From the NCBI GenBank assembly GCA_900540595.1, contig UQGL01000003.1, forward strand, positions 1-64,000: DNA of 64,000 nt, given 5' to 3'. The notes beneath the pieces are model-generated. The model did not search any database. It had not been told where the DNA came from and was given only the letters and a program-made list of their open reading frames with translations. The translations under genes were made by a program, and so were the position numbers. This DNA is from an uncultured Oscillospiraceae bacterium (GTDB lineage Bacteria > Bacillota > Clostridia > Oscillospirales > Ruminococcaceae). Of the stretch, positions 49,100 to 58,682 are shown in pieces (within the stretch, counting starts at the first letter, position 1; every line of letters starts with the position of its first letter).

Positions 49100-51511
49100 T
49101 TACAGCCAGAATTGAACCAGACGGCTCACATTTTCATACAATGCGGGGTTCTGCCCCATCAGCTGGGGCTCCGCCGCAAAATAGACACAGAAGTTATAGC
49201 AGATACCCGCCAGCACCGCCAGCGGAAAGACCGTGCGCAGCGCCTTTGTCAGCACCGGCAGCCCGCGCCCCTGCAGGGTACGCTCCGCCAGCAGCCACGC
49301 CAGCGCCGCCGACAGCAGCAGCGGGCCGAGCCAGTCACTCTGGTAACGGTAGAGCATCCCGGCCATCTGGCAGTCCAGCACCGCCAGTACCACCGTGCAG
49401 ATAGCCGTCAGGCGGAATACGGCGCGCAGATCACGGCAGCGGCCGAGCCGGCGGCGGGCCAGCGGCAGGCCGCCAAGGCCCCACAGCAGCGGCAGGCAGG
49501 CAAACGCGCCGCCGTAGTACAGCTCGGTGATGGTCAGCCCCATGTAGTTCGTCTGCATTTTTGTGGCGCTCAGATACGGAAAAACCGTCTGCACACCGGG
49601 GATGCCAAGCAGGAAGGTCACGACCGCCGGGGCGATGCGCCCCACCGCAAAGCCGCGGCGGGTCATATCATTGCTGGTCAGGTTGTAATTTGCGCCGAAG
49701 TCAAATACCGAGCCGAACCGCGCGGCGTTGTACCACATCAGCCCCGCCGCCACCAGCACGACCGGCAGCAGGAAGGCGGCGCACTCCCCTGCGCCCTGCC
49801 GGGTGCAAAGGCGCTTCTCCGTGATATAGCGCGGCCACAGGATGGGCAGCGCTAATACGGCAAACAGCACCATCTGGGGGCGGCAGCCTGCCACCAGTGC
49901 CATGCAAAGGCTGCCCAGCGTCAAATGAAACAGCACCCGGCCGCGCTTTTGCAGCGGCGTGTTCGCCGCCAGCAGCCACTGCCACAGCGCCCACAGCACA
50001 AAGACAGCCCCGCAGAGGATGGCATATTCATACACCGACGGACGGTGCAGTAAGTACCAGAGCTGCGCCCCCGAAGCCGCGCCCACGGCGGCCAGCAGAC
50101 AGGCCGCAGCACTGGCATCCGGGAACCAGCGGCGCACCGCCTGCCGGACAAAGCCGAACACCGCCGCAATGTACAGCCATGCCAGCAGGATCATCGGCAG
50201 GCTGGGCGGCAGGTCCTGTATGCCGGTCAGTGCCTCAAAGGGCAGCTGGAACAGAAGGCAGGGCACGATCCCAAAGTAGACATAATACCGGCCATTGTAG
50301 TAGGCCACATCCCACAGTGCATCGGGGGCAGCCTCCTGACGGGCGGCGGTGTCGTAGGGGTTTTGCAGCTCCGCCATAGCGGCGGGCGGGTCCTTCTCGA
50401 GGTCAAGACGGCCGTTCAGCAGGCTGTGCGCCAGCGCACCGTACTGGGCCGATGCGTTGGAGGCCCAGTCGTTGATGTGCATGGTAAAGTCGATGCGGCT
50501 TGTCCCCGACCAGTCCGGCGTATTGTAAAAGCCCGTTGCGACGCCTGCGTTGAAGCGATCCCCGAACGGTGCCAAAAACGCTGCCGCGCAGAGCGCAAGC
50601 CCCGCTGCCAGCATAACCGGGCGGTATTTTTTCTCATGCGCACAATAGGAATCGCGCCAGAGAACGCTGGCCGGGCGCAGCGCAAAGCCTGCCAGTGCCA
50701 GCGCAAAGACCGCCGCGAACCGCAGAAGCGAGAAATCCAGCGGGCGGCGCACATTGGCACAGACCGTGGTCAGCTGCGCGTTCAGCGGGTAGCTGCGGTA
50801 CTCCCCCTTATAGCCGGTGACGGTCAGCGTCAGGATATCGGCCCTGCCGGAAAGATCCAGACTGCGGACCAGACTGCGTCCCGATGCAGGTGCAGCCTCC
50901 CAGCCCCAGCTTTGGCGGGATGCCGAGCTGGCCTCATCCGTAGCAGCCACATAAAGCTGGAGCAGGACATTTTTCTGCTCGGGGGTATCACCGTCCGCCA
51001 GCGAGACCAGCCCGTCCAGCTGCAGGTTATAGACCTCAAAGCCGAGATCCGCAAATTCCAGCACGGTGCTGTCCCCTTGCAGCGTCAGCGGCGCAGCGGG
51101 GTTCGGGTCATTTGTCAGGTACGGCCGCAGGTCCACCGGCGTATAGCGGCTGGTTGCCAGCCAGCTTAGGTTGCCGATGAATATCTCTGCCCCCAGGCTG
51201 GCCGCCAGCAGCAGGACGACCGCAGCCGGGGTGCGCAGCCTTTGCGGCAGCGCGCCGCGCAGGCGGAACCCGCAGACAATGCCGCAGGAAAGCCCCTGCA
51301 TGGCCAGAATGGCTGCCAGACGGAATCCGTCAAAGTCAACGGTCAGGCCCGGGCGGGACCAGATGCAGACCGCCCACAGCCAGACAAGCGCCGTGACGCC
51401 CGCCCCGGCGTAACCATCGGCGCAGGCGGGTTTGCGGTGTTGGACGCGGGCGGGCAGAAGGGTGAAGCCCGCCGCAAAGGCGATAGAAAGAAGTATGGTC
51501 AGAATCAGCAT
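49100..51511 (-). CDS. large polytopic membrane protein, possible GT-C glycosyltransferase
   Basis: 803 aa with about 12 membrane segments in the C-terminal 500 residues, and a soluble loop (~110-230) outside. An Asp/Arg pair in the first large loop (WSGTSRIDFTMHINDWASNA) and the C-terminal helices look like GT-C or PMT-type enzymes, but no motif settles it. It is 12 nt before the response-regulator gene on the same strand, so it shares its transcript. Family not recognised with confidence. Confidence 0.6.
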   Translation of the reverse strand: MLILTILLSIAFAAGFTLLPARVQHRKPACADGYAGAGVTALVWLWAVCIWSRPGLTVDFDGFRLAAILAMQGLSCGIVCGFRLRGALPQRLRTPAAVVLLLAASLGAEIFIGNLSWLATSRYTPVDLRPYLTNDPNPAAPLTLQGDSTVLEFADLGFEVYNLQLDGLVSLADGDTPEQKNVLLQLYVAATDEASSASRQSWGWEAAPASGRSLVRSLDLSGRADILTLTVTGYKGEYRSYPLNAQLTTVCANVRRPLDFSLLRFAAVFALALAGFALRPASVLWRDSYCAHEKKYRPVMLAAGLALCAAAFLAPFGDRFNAGVATGFYNTPDWSGTSRIDFTMHINDWASNASAQYGALAHSLLNGRLDLEKDPPAAMAELQNPYDTAARQEAAPDALWDVAYYNGRYYVYFGIVPCLLFQLPFEALTGIQDLPPSLPMILLAWLYIAAVFGFVRQAVRRWFPDASAAACLLAAVGAASGAQLWYLLHRPSVYEYAILCGAVFVLWALWQWLLAANTPLQKRGRVLFHLTLGSLCMALVAGCRPQMVLFAVLALPILWPRYITEKRLCTRQGAGECAAFLLPVVLVAAGLMWYNAARFGSVFDFGANYNLTSNDMTRRGFAVGRIAPAVVTFLLGIPGVQTVFPYLSATKMQTNYMGLTITELYYGGAFACLPLLWGLGGLPLARRRLGRCRDLRAVFRLTAICTVVLAVLDCQMAGMLYRYQSDWLGPLLLSAALAWLLAERTLQGRGLPVLTKALRTVFPLAVLAGICYNFCVYFAAEPQLMGQNPALYENVSRLVQFWL

Positions 51512-51536
51512 AAGGATAAATCCATTTTAAATTGTT

Positions 51537-51625
51537 GTAGGGGCTGCACAGGTGCAGCCCGCGGCCTTGCCGAGAAATATCATTTCCCGTATAGTTGAGG
51601 GTCGGGCAGGCCCGGCCCCTACCGG
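51537..51625. repeat. Two dispersed palindromes (copies 10 and 11)
   Basis: GTAGGGGCTGCAC...GTGCAGCCCGCGG at 51537-51564 and a shorter GTCGGGCAGGCCCGGCCCCTACC unit at 51601-51623, filling the gap between uvrC and the membrane-protein gene. Confidence 0.75.
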
Positions 51626-51642
51626 GTAGTGCGTCACACTCA

Positions 51643-53493
51643 TTATACCCCATTCCGCAGCGCGTTGTACAGCATTTCCGCTTTGGCGTGGCTGATGCCC
51701 TTGACCTCCTCCAGATCGGAGATGCTGGCAGCCTTGACCGCCGCAACGGTCTTGAAGTGTGCCAGCAGGGCGGCGCTGGTCTTTTCCCCCACGCCGGGAA
51801 TGGCCGTCAGCGTGGCAGCGTAGGAGCGCTTTTTCATCGCGCGCTTGCGGTAATCGTTGGCGTAGCGGTGTGTTTCGTCCTGAATATTCGTCACAAAGGT
51901 AAAGATATTGCGATTGCGATTGATTGCGATCTCGCCGCCCTCATCGTCCACAATGGCGCGGGTGCGGTGGTGATCGTCCTTGACCATACCGAAGGTGGGG
52001 ACATTCTCCAGCGCCGTGCCGCGCAGGGCCTGCCTGACCGCGCTGACCTGCCCCCTGCCGCCGTCGATGAGCAGCAGGTCCGGCAGGGTGGCAAACTGGT
52101 TCTGCGGGCCGTCAGGCTTTTCCCCGCGGCGGGCCGCCTCGTATTCCGCCGCACGGCGGGAGAGCGTCTCTGCCAGCGAGGCATAGTCGTCCGTGCCCGC
52201 GACGGTCTTCATCTTAAAGCGGCGGTAGCCCGAACGGTGCGGCTTTCCGTCCTGAAACACGACCATGCCGCAGACGCTGGAGCCATCGCCCCAGTTAGAG
52301 ATATCGTAGCTTTCGATAACGCGGGGCGGCTCCTTCAGGCCAAGCAGCTGGGCGGCCTCCTCCAGCAGCTTTTCCTCGCGGGTGTAACGGCCGCTCTCAC
52401 GGCCAAGGCGCTCCACGGCATTGGTGTAGGCCATTGTGACCAGCTTTGCCACATCACCGCGCTGCGGCACATAAAGCTCGACCTTTGTGCCGCGGGCCTG
52501 GTTCAGTGCCTCATTCAGCGCCTCCGCATCGGGCGGCAGGGCGTCCACAGCGATGGTTCTGGGGATGTTCTCACCGTCCAGATAATACTGCGGCAGGAAC
52601 TCCTCCCGCACGGCGTTGATGTCGGTGGTATCGTGGAAAACGAATTCCCGCTTGTCGGTCAGGCGGCCGTCCCGGTAGCGCAGCACAGCGGCGCAGACCG
52701 CATGGGTCGTACCGGCCAGCGCAATGACATCCATCTCGGTATCATTGTCCATAACGACCTTCTGGCCTGCGGCCACACGGTCAATGGCCATGATCTGGTC
52801 GCGCAGCAGGGCGGCCGTTTCAAAGTCAAGGCGCTCGGAGGCGGCCTCCATCTTATCGCGCAGCTGCTTGACGATGTCCTTTTTGCCGTAGCGGATCATC
52901 CGCAGCGCGCCCTGCACTGCATCGTTGTAGGCCTCACAGCTGATCTTGCCGCTGCACACTGCCATGCACTTTCCGATGTGGGCATTCAGGCAGGGGCGGC
53001 CCTTGCCAAGCTCCTGCGGAAAGCTCTTGCTGCAGCGGGGCAGCAAAAAGCAATTCTGCGCTGTTTCCACCATCTCCCGCACGGCAAACGATGAGGTGAA
53101 CGGGCCGATATAGTCGGCGTCATCGTCATCCTTCTGCAGTGCCGCTGAGATGCGCGGCCATGCACCGCGCGTGACCTTGACATAGCTGTAGCCCTTGTCG
53201 TCCTTGAGCAAAATATTGTACTTCGGTGTGTGGGCCTTGATCTGGCTGGCCTCCAGCACAAGCGCCTCAAACTCGCTCTGGCAGACAATAACATCAAAGG
53301 TGAACGCATGGGCGATCATCTGGCTGACCTTGGCATCGTGGGGCACCCCCTCACGGAAATACTGCGACACGCGCGTTTTAAGGCGCTTGGCCTTGCCGAT
53401 ATAGATGATCGTGTCTGTTTTGTCACGGATGATATACACGCCGGGCAGCAGCGGCAGCATGCAGGCTTTTTTGTAGAGTTCAGCTTTTGTCAT
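51643..53493 (-). CDS. uvrC: excinuclease ABC subunit C
   Basis: 616 aa, normal for UvrC. N-terminal GIY-YIG nuclease (LPGVYIIRDKTDTIIYIGKA), UVR domain (~195-230), endonuclease V-like C-terminal nuclease (IESYDISNWGDGSSVCGMVV; LLLIDGGRGQVSAV) and terminal (HhH)2. Makes both incisions in nucleotide-excision repair. ATG at 53493 with GAAAGG upstream is chosen over a longer frame. Confidence 0.96.
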   Translation of the reverse strand: MTKAELYKKACMLPLLPGVYIIRDKTDTIIYIGKAKRLKTRVSQYFREGVPHDAKVSQMIAHAFTFDVIVCQSEFEALVLEASQIKAHTPKYNILLKDDKGYSYVKVTRGAWPRISAALQKDDDDADYIGPFTSSFAVREMVETAQNCFLLPRCSKSFPQELGKGRPCLNAHIGKCMAVCSGKISCEAYNDAVQGALRMIRYGKKDIVKQLRDKMEAASERLDFETAALLRDQIMAIDRVAAGQKVVMDNDTEMDVIALAGTTHAVCAAVLRYRDGRLTDKREFVFHDTTDINAVREEFLPQYYLDGENIPRTIAVDALPPDAEALNEALNQARGTKVELYVPQRGDVAKLVTMAYTNAVERLGRESGRYTREEKLLEEAAQLLGLKEPPRVIESYDISNWGDGSSVCGMVVFQDGKPHRSGYRRFKMKTVAGTDDYASLAETLSRRAAEYEAARRGEKPDGPQNQFATLPDLLLIDGGRGQVSAVRQALRGTALENVPTFGMVKDDHHRTRAIVDDEGGEIAINRNRNIFTFVTNIQDETHRYANDYRKRAMKKRSYAATLTAIPGVGEKTSAALLAHFKTVAAVKAASISDLEEVKGISHAKAEMLYNALRNGV

Positions 53494-53601
53494 GGACAGG
53501 CCTTTCTTACGGCAGCACCGCTGCGCCCGATGCGCTGTATGCGGTGCCGCCGTATACAAAAAAAGCGGCGGGTCACCCCACCGCTGATTGTTTAAGGAAG
53601 A

Positions 53602-53865
53602 TTACTCGGCAAAGCCGGAGCTGACCAGCTTGACCAGACCGTCAACTGCAGCCTGCTCATCGGCACCGTCAGCAATAATGCGGATGGTGGTGCCGCCGAC
53701 GATGCCCAGACTCAGGACACCGAGCAGAGACTTGGCGTTGACACGGCGCTCCTCCTTCTCGACCCAGATGGAGGACTTGTATTCGTTGGCCTTCTGGATG
53801 AAGAAGGTAGCCGGACGGGCGTGCAGACCAACCTGATTCTCAACGGTAACTTCTTTAACGTACAT
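53602..53865 (-). CDS. ptsH: HPr-type phosphocarrier protein
   Basis: 87 aa. His15 in GLHARPATFF and the Ser46 region AKSLLGVLSLGI are present, so it can serve both PTS transfer and HPr kinase-dependent catabolite control. It is not next to ptsI here, so a Crh-like role is less likely only because His15 is kept. Confidence 0.9.
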   Translation of the reverse strand: MYVKEVTVENQVGLHARPATFFIQKANEYKSSIWVEKEERRVNAKSLLGVLSLGIVGGTTIRIIADGADEQAAVDGLVKLVSSGFAE

Positions 53866-53968
53866 AGTTATTCTCTCCTACTTTTGAAAATAATATGCCC
53901 CTGTGTATCTACCGCGGGCGACTTCCAGGCGGTCTATTGCGTGTTAATACGCCGCCTTGATTGTCTCT

Positions 53969-53997
53969 ATTTTATCCTATTCGGTCGATTTTGTACA
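53969..53997 (-). promoter_or_regulatory. Promoter of the HPr gene
   Basis: Minus-strand TGTACA (53997-53992), 17-nt spacer, TAAAAT (53974-53969), with a leader of about 100 nt. Confidence 0.45.
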
Positions 53998-54114
53998 GTG
54001 GAAAATTGCAAATTTGGCATGATTCTGTAATTCTGCCAAATCTTCGCGCGCGCGTTTGTGCAACTTTACTAGTTTATTTTCAACATCGTTGTGGATTGAC
54101 GACAAAAACAACGG

Positions 54115-55344
54115 TCAGCCCTGATAGCGCATCTGCCATTCTTCGCAGTATTTTTCCGTAAACGCGTCGTTTTCCGGGTCGTACACATTCAGCACGCTGC
54201 CGGTCAGCCGCCAGCCCATCCGCTTGTACAGCGCAATCGCGCGGGTGTTGGTGTTCAGCACCCCCAAGGTCGGGTGCGGATGCTCCGGCAGCTTTTTGCG
54301 GGCAAAATCCAGCATCTTAGCGCCGTATCCCCTGCCGCGGGCCGCTTCGGTCACAAACAGGCGGCCGACCTCCCCCGTTTTGTGGCAGACACCCACCATA
54401 CCGTCAGCCCTGTCTTTGGTATAGTGCAGATAGAACGCCCAGCCGTTCTTTTTATCCTCCTGCAGCATAGGCAGATGGGCCTGCGGGGTGAGCATTTCCA
54501 GATATTGCTCCGCACAGACTGCCTCGCAGACAGCGCGGCGTCCCTCGGCCATCAGCGCGGCGCAAAGGCTGAGCTGTTCGTCATTTTTCACAAGGCGCAT
54601 ATTTTCGCCGCGCTTCCACTTCGGCAGCTCGGTCAGCGGGTGGCTCTCGCACCAGGCGTCATACAGGTCGGGGCGGCGCTCACGGGTCCGTTCACGGCTT
54701 TGGGCACCGCGCCATTCATCAATTTTTTTGTGGTCGCCGGTCAGCAGCACCGGCGGCACAGCGCGGCCCTCCCAGACCTCCGGGCGGGTAAACTGGGGAT
54801 ATTCCAGCAGTCCGTCCCAATAGCTCTCGTCCTGATAGCCTTTTTCCTCAGCCAGCACGCCGGGCTGCAGGCGCAGCACACTGTCGGCCACGACAAGGCT
54901 GGCCAACTCACCGCCGGTCAGCACATAATCACCGATCGAGATTTCCTCATCGCCGAAAGCGTCAATGACCCGCTGGTCAATGCCCTCATAATGGCCGCAG
55001 ACGAGGGTAACGGCGTCATAGGAGGCCAACTCCCGGGCCTTTTCCTCATTGTAGGGGCGGCCCGCAGCCGTCAGGAACACCACATGGGGCTTTTGCCGCC
55101 CCTGCCCGGCGCACTGGGCCTGCACGGCCCGCAGGCAGTCGGCGATGGGCTGGGCGTACAGCACCATGCCGCAGCCGCCGCCGTAGGGGTAGTCATCGGT
55201 CTGCTTCTGCTTGTTTTTTGTATAGTCGCGGATCTGGTGACAGTGCGCCTCGAACAGGTTCTTCGCGCGGGCGCGGCCCAGAATACTGGCCGAGAGGAAG
55301 CTGTCACACAACTCGGGAAAAAGCGTTACGATATCAATGCGCAT
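54115..55344 (-). CDS. trmD: TrmD-GNAT fusion: tRNA m1G37 methyltransferase with acetyltransferase domain
   Basis: 409 aa, against ~245 for TrmD alone. Residues 1-~245 are a full TrmD: MRIDIVTLFPELCDSFLSAS, the trefoil-knot AdoMet motifs VCGHYEGIDQRVID and ISIGDYVLTGGELAS, and the catalytic-region DDYPYGGGCGM. From ~255 to the end is a GNAT fold with the acetyl-CoA loop 'EVGRLFVTEAARGRGYGAKM' and 'LGVLNTNTRAIALYKRMGW'. The frame is continuous, with no internal stop. ATG at 55344 has GAGGG upstream. TrmD puts m1G37 on tRNAs; the GNAT target is unknown. Last gene of the ffh-rpsP-khpA-rimM-trmD run. Confidence 0.9.
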   Translation of the reverse strand: MRIDIVTLFPELCDSFLSASILGRARAKNLFEAHCHQIRDYTKNKQKQTDDYPYGGGCGMVLYAQPIADCLRAVQAQCAGQGRQKPHVVFLTAAGRPYNEEKARELASYDAVTLVCGHYEGIDQRVIDAFGDEEISIGDYVLTGGELASLVVADSVLRLQPGVLAEEKGYQDESYWDGLLEYPQFTRPEVWEGRAVPPVLLTGDHKKIDEWRGAQSRERTRERRPDLYDAWCESHPLTELPKWKRGENMRLVKNDEQLSLCAALMAEGRRAVCEAVCAEQYLEMLTPQAHLPMLQEDKKNGWAFYLHYTKDRADGMVGVCHKTGEVGRLFVTEAARGRGYGAKMLDFARKKLPEHPHPTLGVLNTNTRAIALYKRMGWRLTGSVLNVYDPENDAFTEKYCEEWQMRYQG

Positions 55345-55348
55345 CGGC

Positions 55349-55879
55349 TCAGCCCTCATCGCCGTTCACAGCATCGGTGAACATCCCCTCGATGGGGGTG
55401 ATCAGGATGCGGCGGTTTTCAATGTCGATGGTCTTGACAAACTCCGGCACAGCGGGCAGCATGTGCTCCTCCCCCGCCGCATCGGTCACGGTGTAGATGT
55501 CCTGCGCAGCCGGATGCTCCACATTCGTCAGGCGGCCGTAGACGCGGCCGGTATCGGCATCTGCTACCTCACAGTCCAGCAGATCGTCAATGAAGTAGCG
55601 GCCCTTGGGCAGCCGGGCATCGGCCTTGGCCAGATAGTACACCCGGCCCACCTGCGCGCGGGCGGCGTCCATATCGGTAATGCCGTCCAGCCGCAGCAGG
55701 ATCACATTGCCCTGTGCGCGCACACCCAGCACGCGGGTCTCGCCCGCGCCCTCGGCCGTGCTGAACAGCCGCTTGAATTTTGTCAGAAACGCCGCGCCGT
55801 CACAGAGCGGCAGGGCCTTCATTTCGCCGCGCACACCGTGGGTAGACACGATCTTGCAGGCGGGAAGGTAGTTTCGCAT
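55349..55879 (-). CDS. rimM: ribosome maturation factor RimM
   Basis: 176 aa. N-terminal barrel start YLPACKIVSTHGVRGEMKAL and PRC-barrel half with 'YFIDDLLDCEVADADTGRVYG' and 'LLPAVPEFVKTIDIENRRIL'. Helps 30S 3'-domain assembly. ATG at 55879 follows AGGAGG; 4 nt before trmD. Confidence 0.94.
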   Translation of the reverse strand: MRNYLPACKIVSTHGVRGEMKALPLCDGAAFLTKFKRLFSTAEGAGETRVLGVRAQGNVILLRLDGITDMDAARAQVGRVYYLAKADARLPKGRYFIDDLLDCEVADADTGRVYGRLTNVEHPAAQDIYTVTDAAGEEHMLPAVPEFVKTIDIENRRILITPIEGMFTDAVNGDEG

Positions 55880-55939
55880 ATATTCCTCCTGATACAGAAA
55901 AAGCACTTTACCCTGCGGCAAAGTGCTTTGTAACGGGTC

Positions 55940-56173
55940 TTAGTCGATCTCAACGATGACCTTTTCGCCCTGACGGACAGCCGCGGCACGCATGACAACG
56001 CGGATCGCCTTGGCGATGCGGCCCTGCTTGCCGATGACGCGGCCCATATCGGCCTCAGCCACCTTGAGGTGGTACACAACAGTGCCGTCCTCACGCATGG
56101 GATCAACAGTCACCTGCACGGCCTCCTTGTCCTCGACAAGGCCGCGGGCAACGGCTAATAAGAGTTCCTGCAT
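55940..56173 (-). CDS. khpA: KH-domain RNA-binding protein KhpA
   Basis: 77 aa, with the KH loop in 'ADMGRVIGKQGRIAKAIRVV' (GKQG). Known partner of KhpB (EloR) in Firmicute RNA regulation. Conserved between rpsP and rimM, as here. Confidence 0.92.
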   Translation of the reverse strand: MQELLLAVARGLVEDKEAVQVTVDPMREDGTVVYHLKVAEADMGRVIGKQGRIAKAIRVVMRAAAVRQGEKVIVEID

Positions 56174-56203
56174 GTGGCGTTCCCTCCCTAAAAAGCGAAC
56201 AGA

Positions 56204-56443
56204 TTACAGAACAGCGGCCTTCTTCAGGATCTCGCGGACAGTGTCGGTGGGCTGAGCACCGTTGGACAGCCACTGCTTGGCCTTCTCAGCGTCGATCTTG
56301 ACGACAGAGGGCTCCTTGGTCGGATCGTAGTAGCCGATCTCCTCGATGAAACGGCCATCACGGGCAAAGCGGCTGTCAGCAACAACAACGCGGTAGAAAG
56401 GAGCCTTCTTGGCGCCCATGCGGCGCAGACGAATCTTAACCAT
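56204..56443 (-). CDS. rpsP: 30S ribosomal protein S16
   Basis: 79 aa. [20 protein letters not shown] and '[20 protein letters not shown]' are diagnostic. Confidence 0.96.
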   Translation of the reverse strand: MVKIRLRRMGAKKAPFYRVVVADSRFARDGRFIEEIGYYDPTKEPSVVKIDAEKAKQWLSNGAQPTDTVREILKKAAVL

Positions 56444-56547
56444 AGTAATATTCCTCCAAAAATTGTTTACGGCCCTTGGTTGGGCATCTTTAATATATTG
56501 TACATCCCGTGGGCCGTAAAGCCGAGCGGGTCATACCTTTGTGAAAA

Positions 56548-57903
56548 TCAGCGGCCAAAGCCTTTAAAGCCGCCTCTGCCGCCCATGCTCCCGAGGCCGC
56601 GCATAAAGGCCTTGGGATTGCGCTTGACCTTTTTCATCATCTTCTGCATTGCTTCAAACTGGCGCAGCAGCTTGTTGACATCCTCGACCGAGGTGCCGGA
56701 GCCGGCCGCGATGCGGCGCTTGCGCTTGGGGTTGATGATGTCGGGCTTGGCGCGTTCTGCAGGGGTCATGGAGTAGATGATAGCCTCGATGCGGGGCAGT
56801 GCCTTATCATCGAGGGAATCGGCATCGATCTGACTGCCGCCGGGCATCATTGCCAGCAGCGAGGCAGCGCCGCCCATCTTCTTGATCTGCTGGAACTGGG
56901 CCAGCAGGTCGTTCATGTCGAACTTGTTCTCCATCAGGCGCTTGGCGGCGGCCTCGGCTTCCTTGTCGTTCTGGACGCTCTGGGCTTTCTCAATCAGGGA
57001 AAGCACATCGCCCATGCCGAGGATGCGGTTGGCCATCCGCGCCGGGTAGAACGGCTCAAGATCCTCGAGCTTCTCGCCCGTGCCTTGGAAATAGATCGGC
57101 ATACCGGTGACGGCCAGCACCGAGAGCGCCGCACCGCCGCGGGTATCGCCATCGGTCTTGGTCAGAATGACGCCGCTGATGCCGACCTTCTCATTGAAGG
57201 TCTTGGCCACATTGACGGCCTCCTGACCGGCCATGGCATCCACGACCAGCAGGGTCTCATCGACCTCGACTGCCTGTTTGATCCGCACCAGCTCATCCAT
57301 AAGCTGGTCATCGATCTGCAGGCGGCCTGCGGTATCGAGGATCACAATGTCATTGCCGTGATCCTTCGCGTAGGCCATCGCCTTCTGGGCGATAAGCTCG
57401 GGCTTTTCGGTGCCCAGCGTAAAGACGGGAACACCGGCCTGCTCGCCGACCACCTTCAACTGCTCAATGGCGGCGGGGCGGTAGATGTCGCAGGCAACCA
57501 GCAGCGGGCGGCGGCCCTGACTGCGGTAGAATTTGCCGAGCTTGGCAGCATGGGTAGTCTTGCCGTTGCCCTGCAGGCCGCACATCATCAGCACGGTCTG
57601 GCCCTTGTTTTTCAGGCGCAGGTATTTCGGCTCATTGCCGCCCATAAGGCTGGTCAATTCCTCGTTGACGATCTTGACGACCTGCTGGGCGGGGGTCAGG
57701 CTCTCCATGACCTCCTGCCCCATCGCGCGCTCCGAAACCTGAGCGCAGAAGTCCTTGGCAACCTTGTAGTTGACATCGGCCTCCAGCAGCGCCATACGCA
57801 CCTCGCGCATAGCGGCCTTAATGTCGGCCTCGTTCAGCTTGCCCTTGCCGCGCAGCTTTTTGAAAACGCCATTCAAGCGCTCTGTTAAAGACTCAAAGGC
57901 CAT
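56548..57903 (-). CDS. ffh: signal recognition particle protein Ffh
   Basis: 451 aa. N domain, then the GTPase with GLQGNGKTTHAAKL (P-loop), DTAGRLQIDDQLMDEL and TKTDGDTRGGA, and a Met-rich M domain at the C-terminus (MQKMMKKVKRNPKAFMRGLG) that binds signal peptides and 4.5S RNA. ATG at 57903 has AGGAGG; the longer frame is the shadow of the upstream gene, which it overlaps by 11 nt. Confidence 0.96.
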   Translation of the reverse strand: MAFESLTERLNGVFKKLRGKGKLNEADIKAAMREVRMALLEADVNYKVAKDFCAQVSERAMGQEVMESLTPAQQVVKIVNEELTSLMGGNEPKYLRLKNKGQTVLMMCGLQGNGKTTHAAKLGKFYRSQGRRPLLVACDIYRPAAIEQLKVVGEQAGVPVFTLGTEKPELIAQKAMAYAKDHGNDIVILDTAGRLQIDDQLMDELVRIKQAVEVDETLLVVDAMAGQEAVNVAKTFNEKVGISGVILTKTDGDTRGGAALSVLAVTGMPIYFQGTGEKLEDLEPFYPARMANRILGMGDVLSLIEKAQSVQNDKEAEAAAKRLMENKFDMNDLLAQFQQIKKMGGAASLLAMMPGGSQIDADSLDDKALPRIEAIIYSMTPAERAKPDIINPKRKRRIAAGSGTSVEDVNKLLRQFEAMQKMMKKVKRNPKAFMRGLGSMGGRGGFKGFGR

Positions 57904-58291
57904 CGGCATCCTCCTGCGTGTCCAAGCGTTGTAAGATCGTGAGCAGCTCCGCGGTATCGTTTGTGATGCGCGGATTCGGGGTAAAGGACCCCGAGTTGCA
58001 GCAGCGGATCTCGGTGATGAGGGTCTGCATCCGATCCAGATCGGCCTGCATCCTTGCGTGGCGGCGGGCGTTGCCGAGCTTTGCTTCCAGCTCGTCCAGC
58101 GCGGCCTCGCCATGCTTGATGGCGTCCCGCACCCCCTGCCGTGTGATGCCGAGATTTTCGGCAATTTCAGCTAAGGACAAATCCTCGTCATAGTATTCCG
58201 TCAGGATGACGCGCTGTTTTTCCGTCAGAACCGGACCGTAGAAGTCCAGCAGGACGGAGTAGGCAAGGTTTTTCTGCGGCTTACCGGCCAT
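57893..58291 (-). CDS. ylxM: YlxM/UPF0122-family DNA-binding protein
   Basis: 132 aa. Sigma-4-like HTH: LTEKQRVILTEYYDEDLSLA, then EIAENLGITRQGVRDAIKHG. In Firmicutes it precedes ffh and is thought to help the SRP pathway. Overlaps ffh by 11 nt. Confidence 0.93.
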   Translation of the reverse strand: MAGKPQKNLAYSVLLDFYGPVLTEKQRVILTEYYDEDLSLAEIAENLGITRQGVRDAIKHGEAALDELEAKLGNARRHARMQADLDRMQTLITEIRCCNSGSFTPNPRITNDTAELLTILQRLDTQEDADGL

Positions 58292-58453
58292 GCCCGCGCC
58301 CCCTTTGCTGCTTGTGAAGGCTGTGTAAAGTAATTTTCTTTACATCAGCCTATGAATTATAACAGAACAGGCGCCGGAAGTCAAGCCCATGGAGCGATTT
58401 TTTGAAGAAATACGGCAGATTTTTTAGCAGCGCCATGAGGGTATACGGGGAAA

Positions 58454-58592
58454 GCCCCTCCGACTTCGCTGCGCTCGTCACCTCCCCGCATAGCGAGGAG
58501 GCTTTCTCGCGGGCTTTGCCCGCGCAAAAGGCGCCCCACGAAGTGGGGAGCTGGCCGAGCCTGCGAGGCCTGAGGGGCCTCCCCCCCTTCGC
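58454..58592. repeat. Dispersed repeat in the ylxM-cysteine synthase gap
   Basis: Inverted segments (CCTCCCCGC...GCGGGG-type, GAAGTGGGGAGCTGGCCGAGCC, GAGGGGCCTCC) related to the unit at 23451-23595. The rest of the 390-bp gap (58292-58682) holds only the promoter of the next gene with a TATAAT at 58639-58644. Confidence 0.5.
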
Positions 58593-58682
58593 CGCAATAT
58601 TTTTCTCTCCATCCATAGCAAACCGCCCCGAACTATGCTATAATAAAAATGTTGTCGTTTTTTGAAAGTGAGGTGTCTGTCT

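Noticed and set aside
54115..55344. Frameshift or two separate genes for TrmD and GNAT
   Set aside because: The frame is continuous, with no internal stop, and there is no ribosome site positioned to start the GNAT part alone, apart from a weak Met at the junction. The fusion reading is kept.
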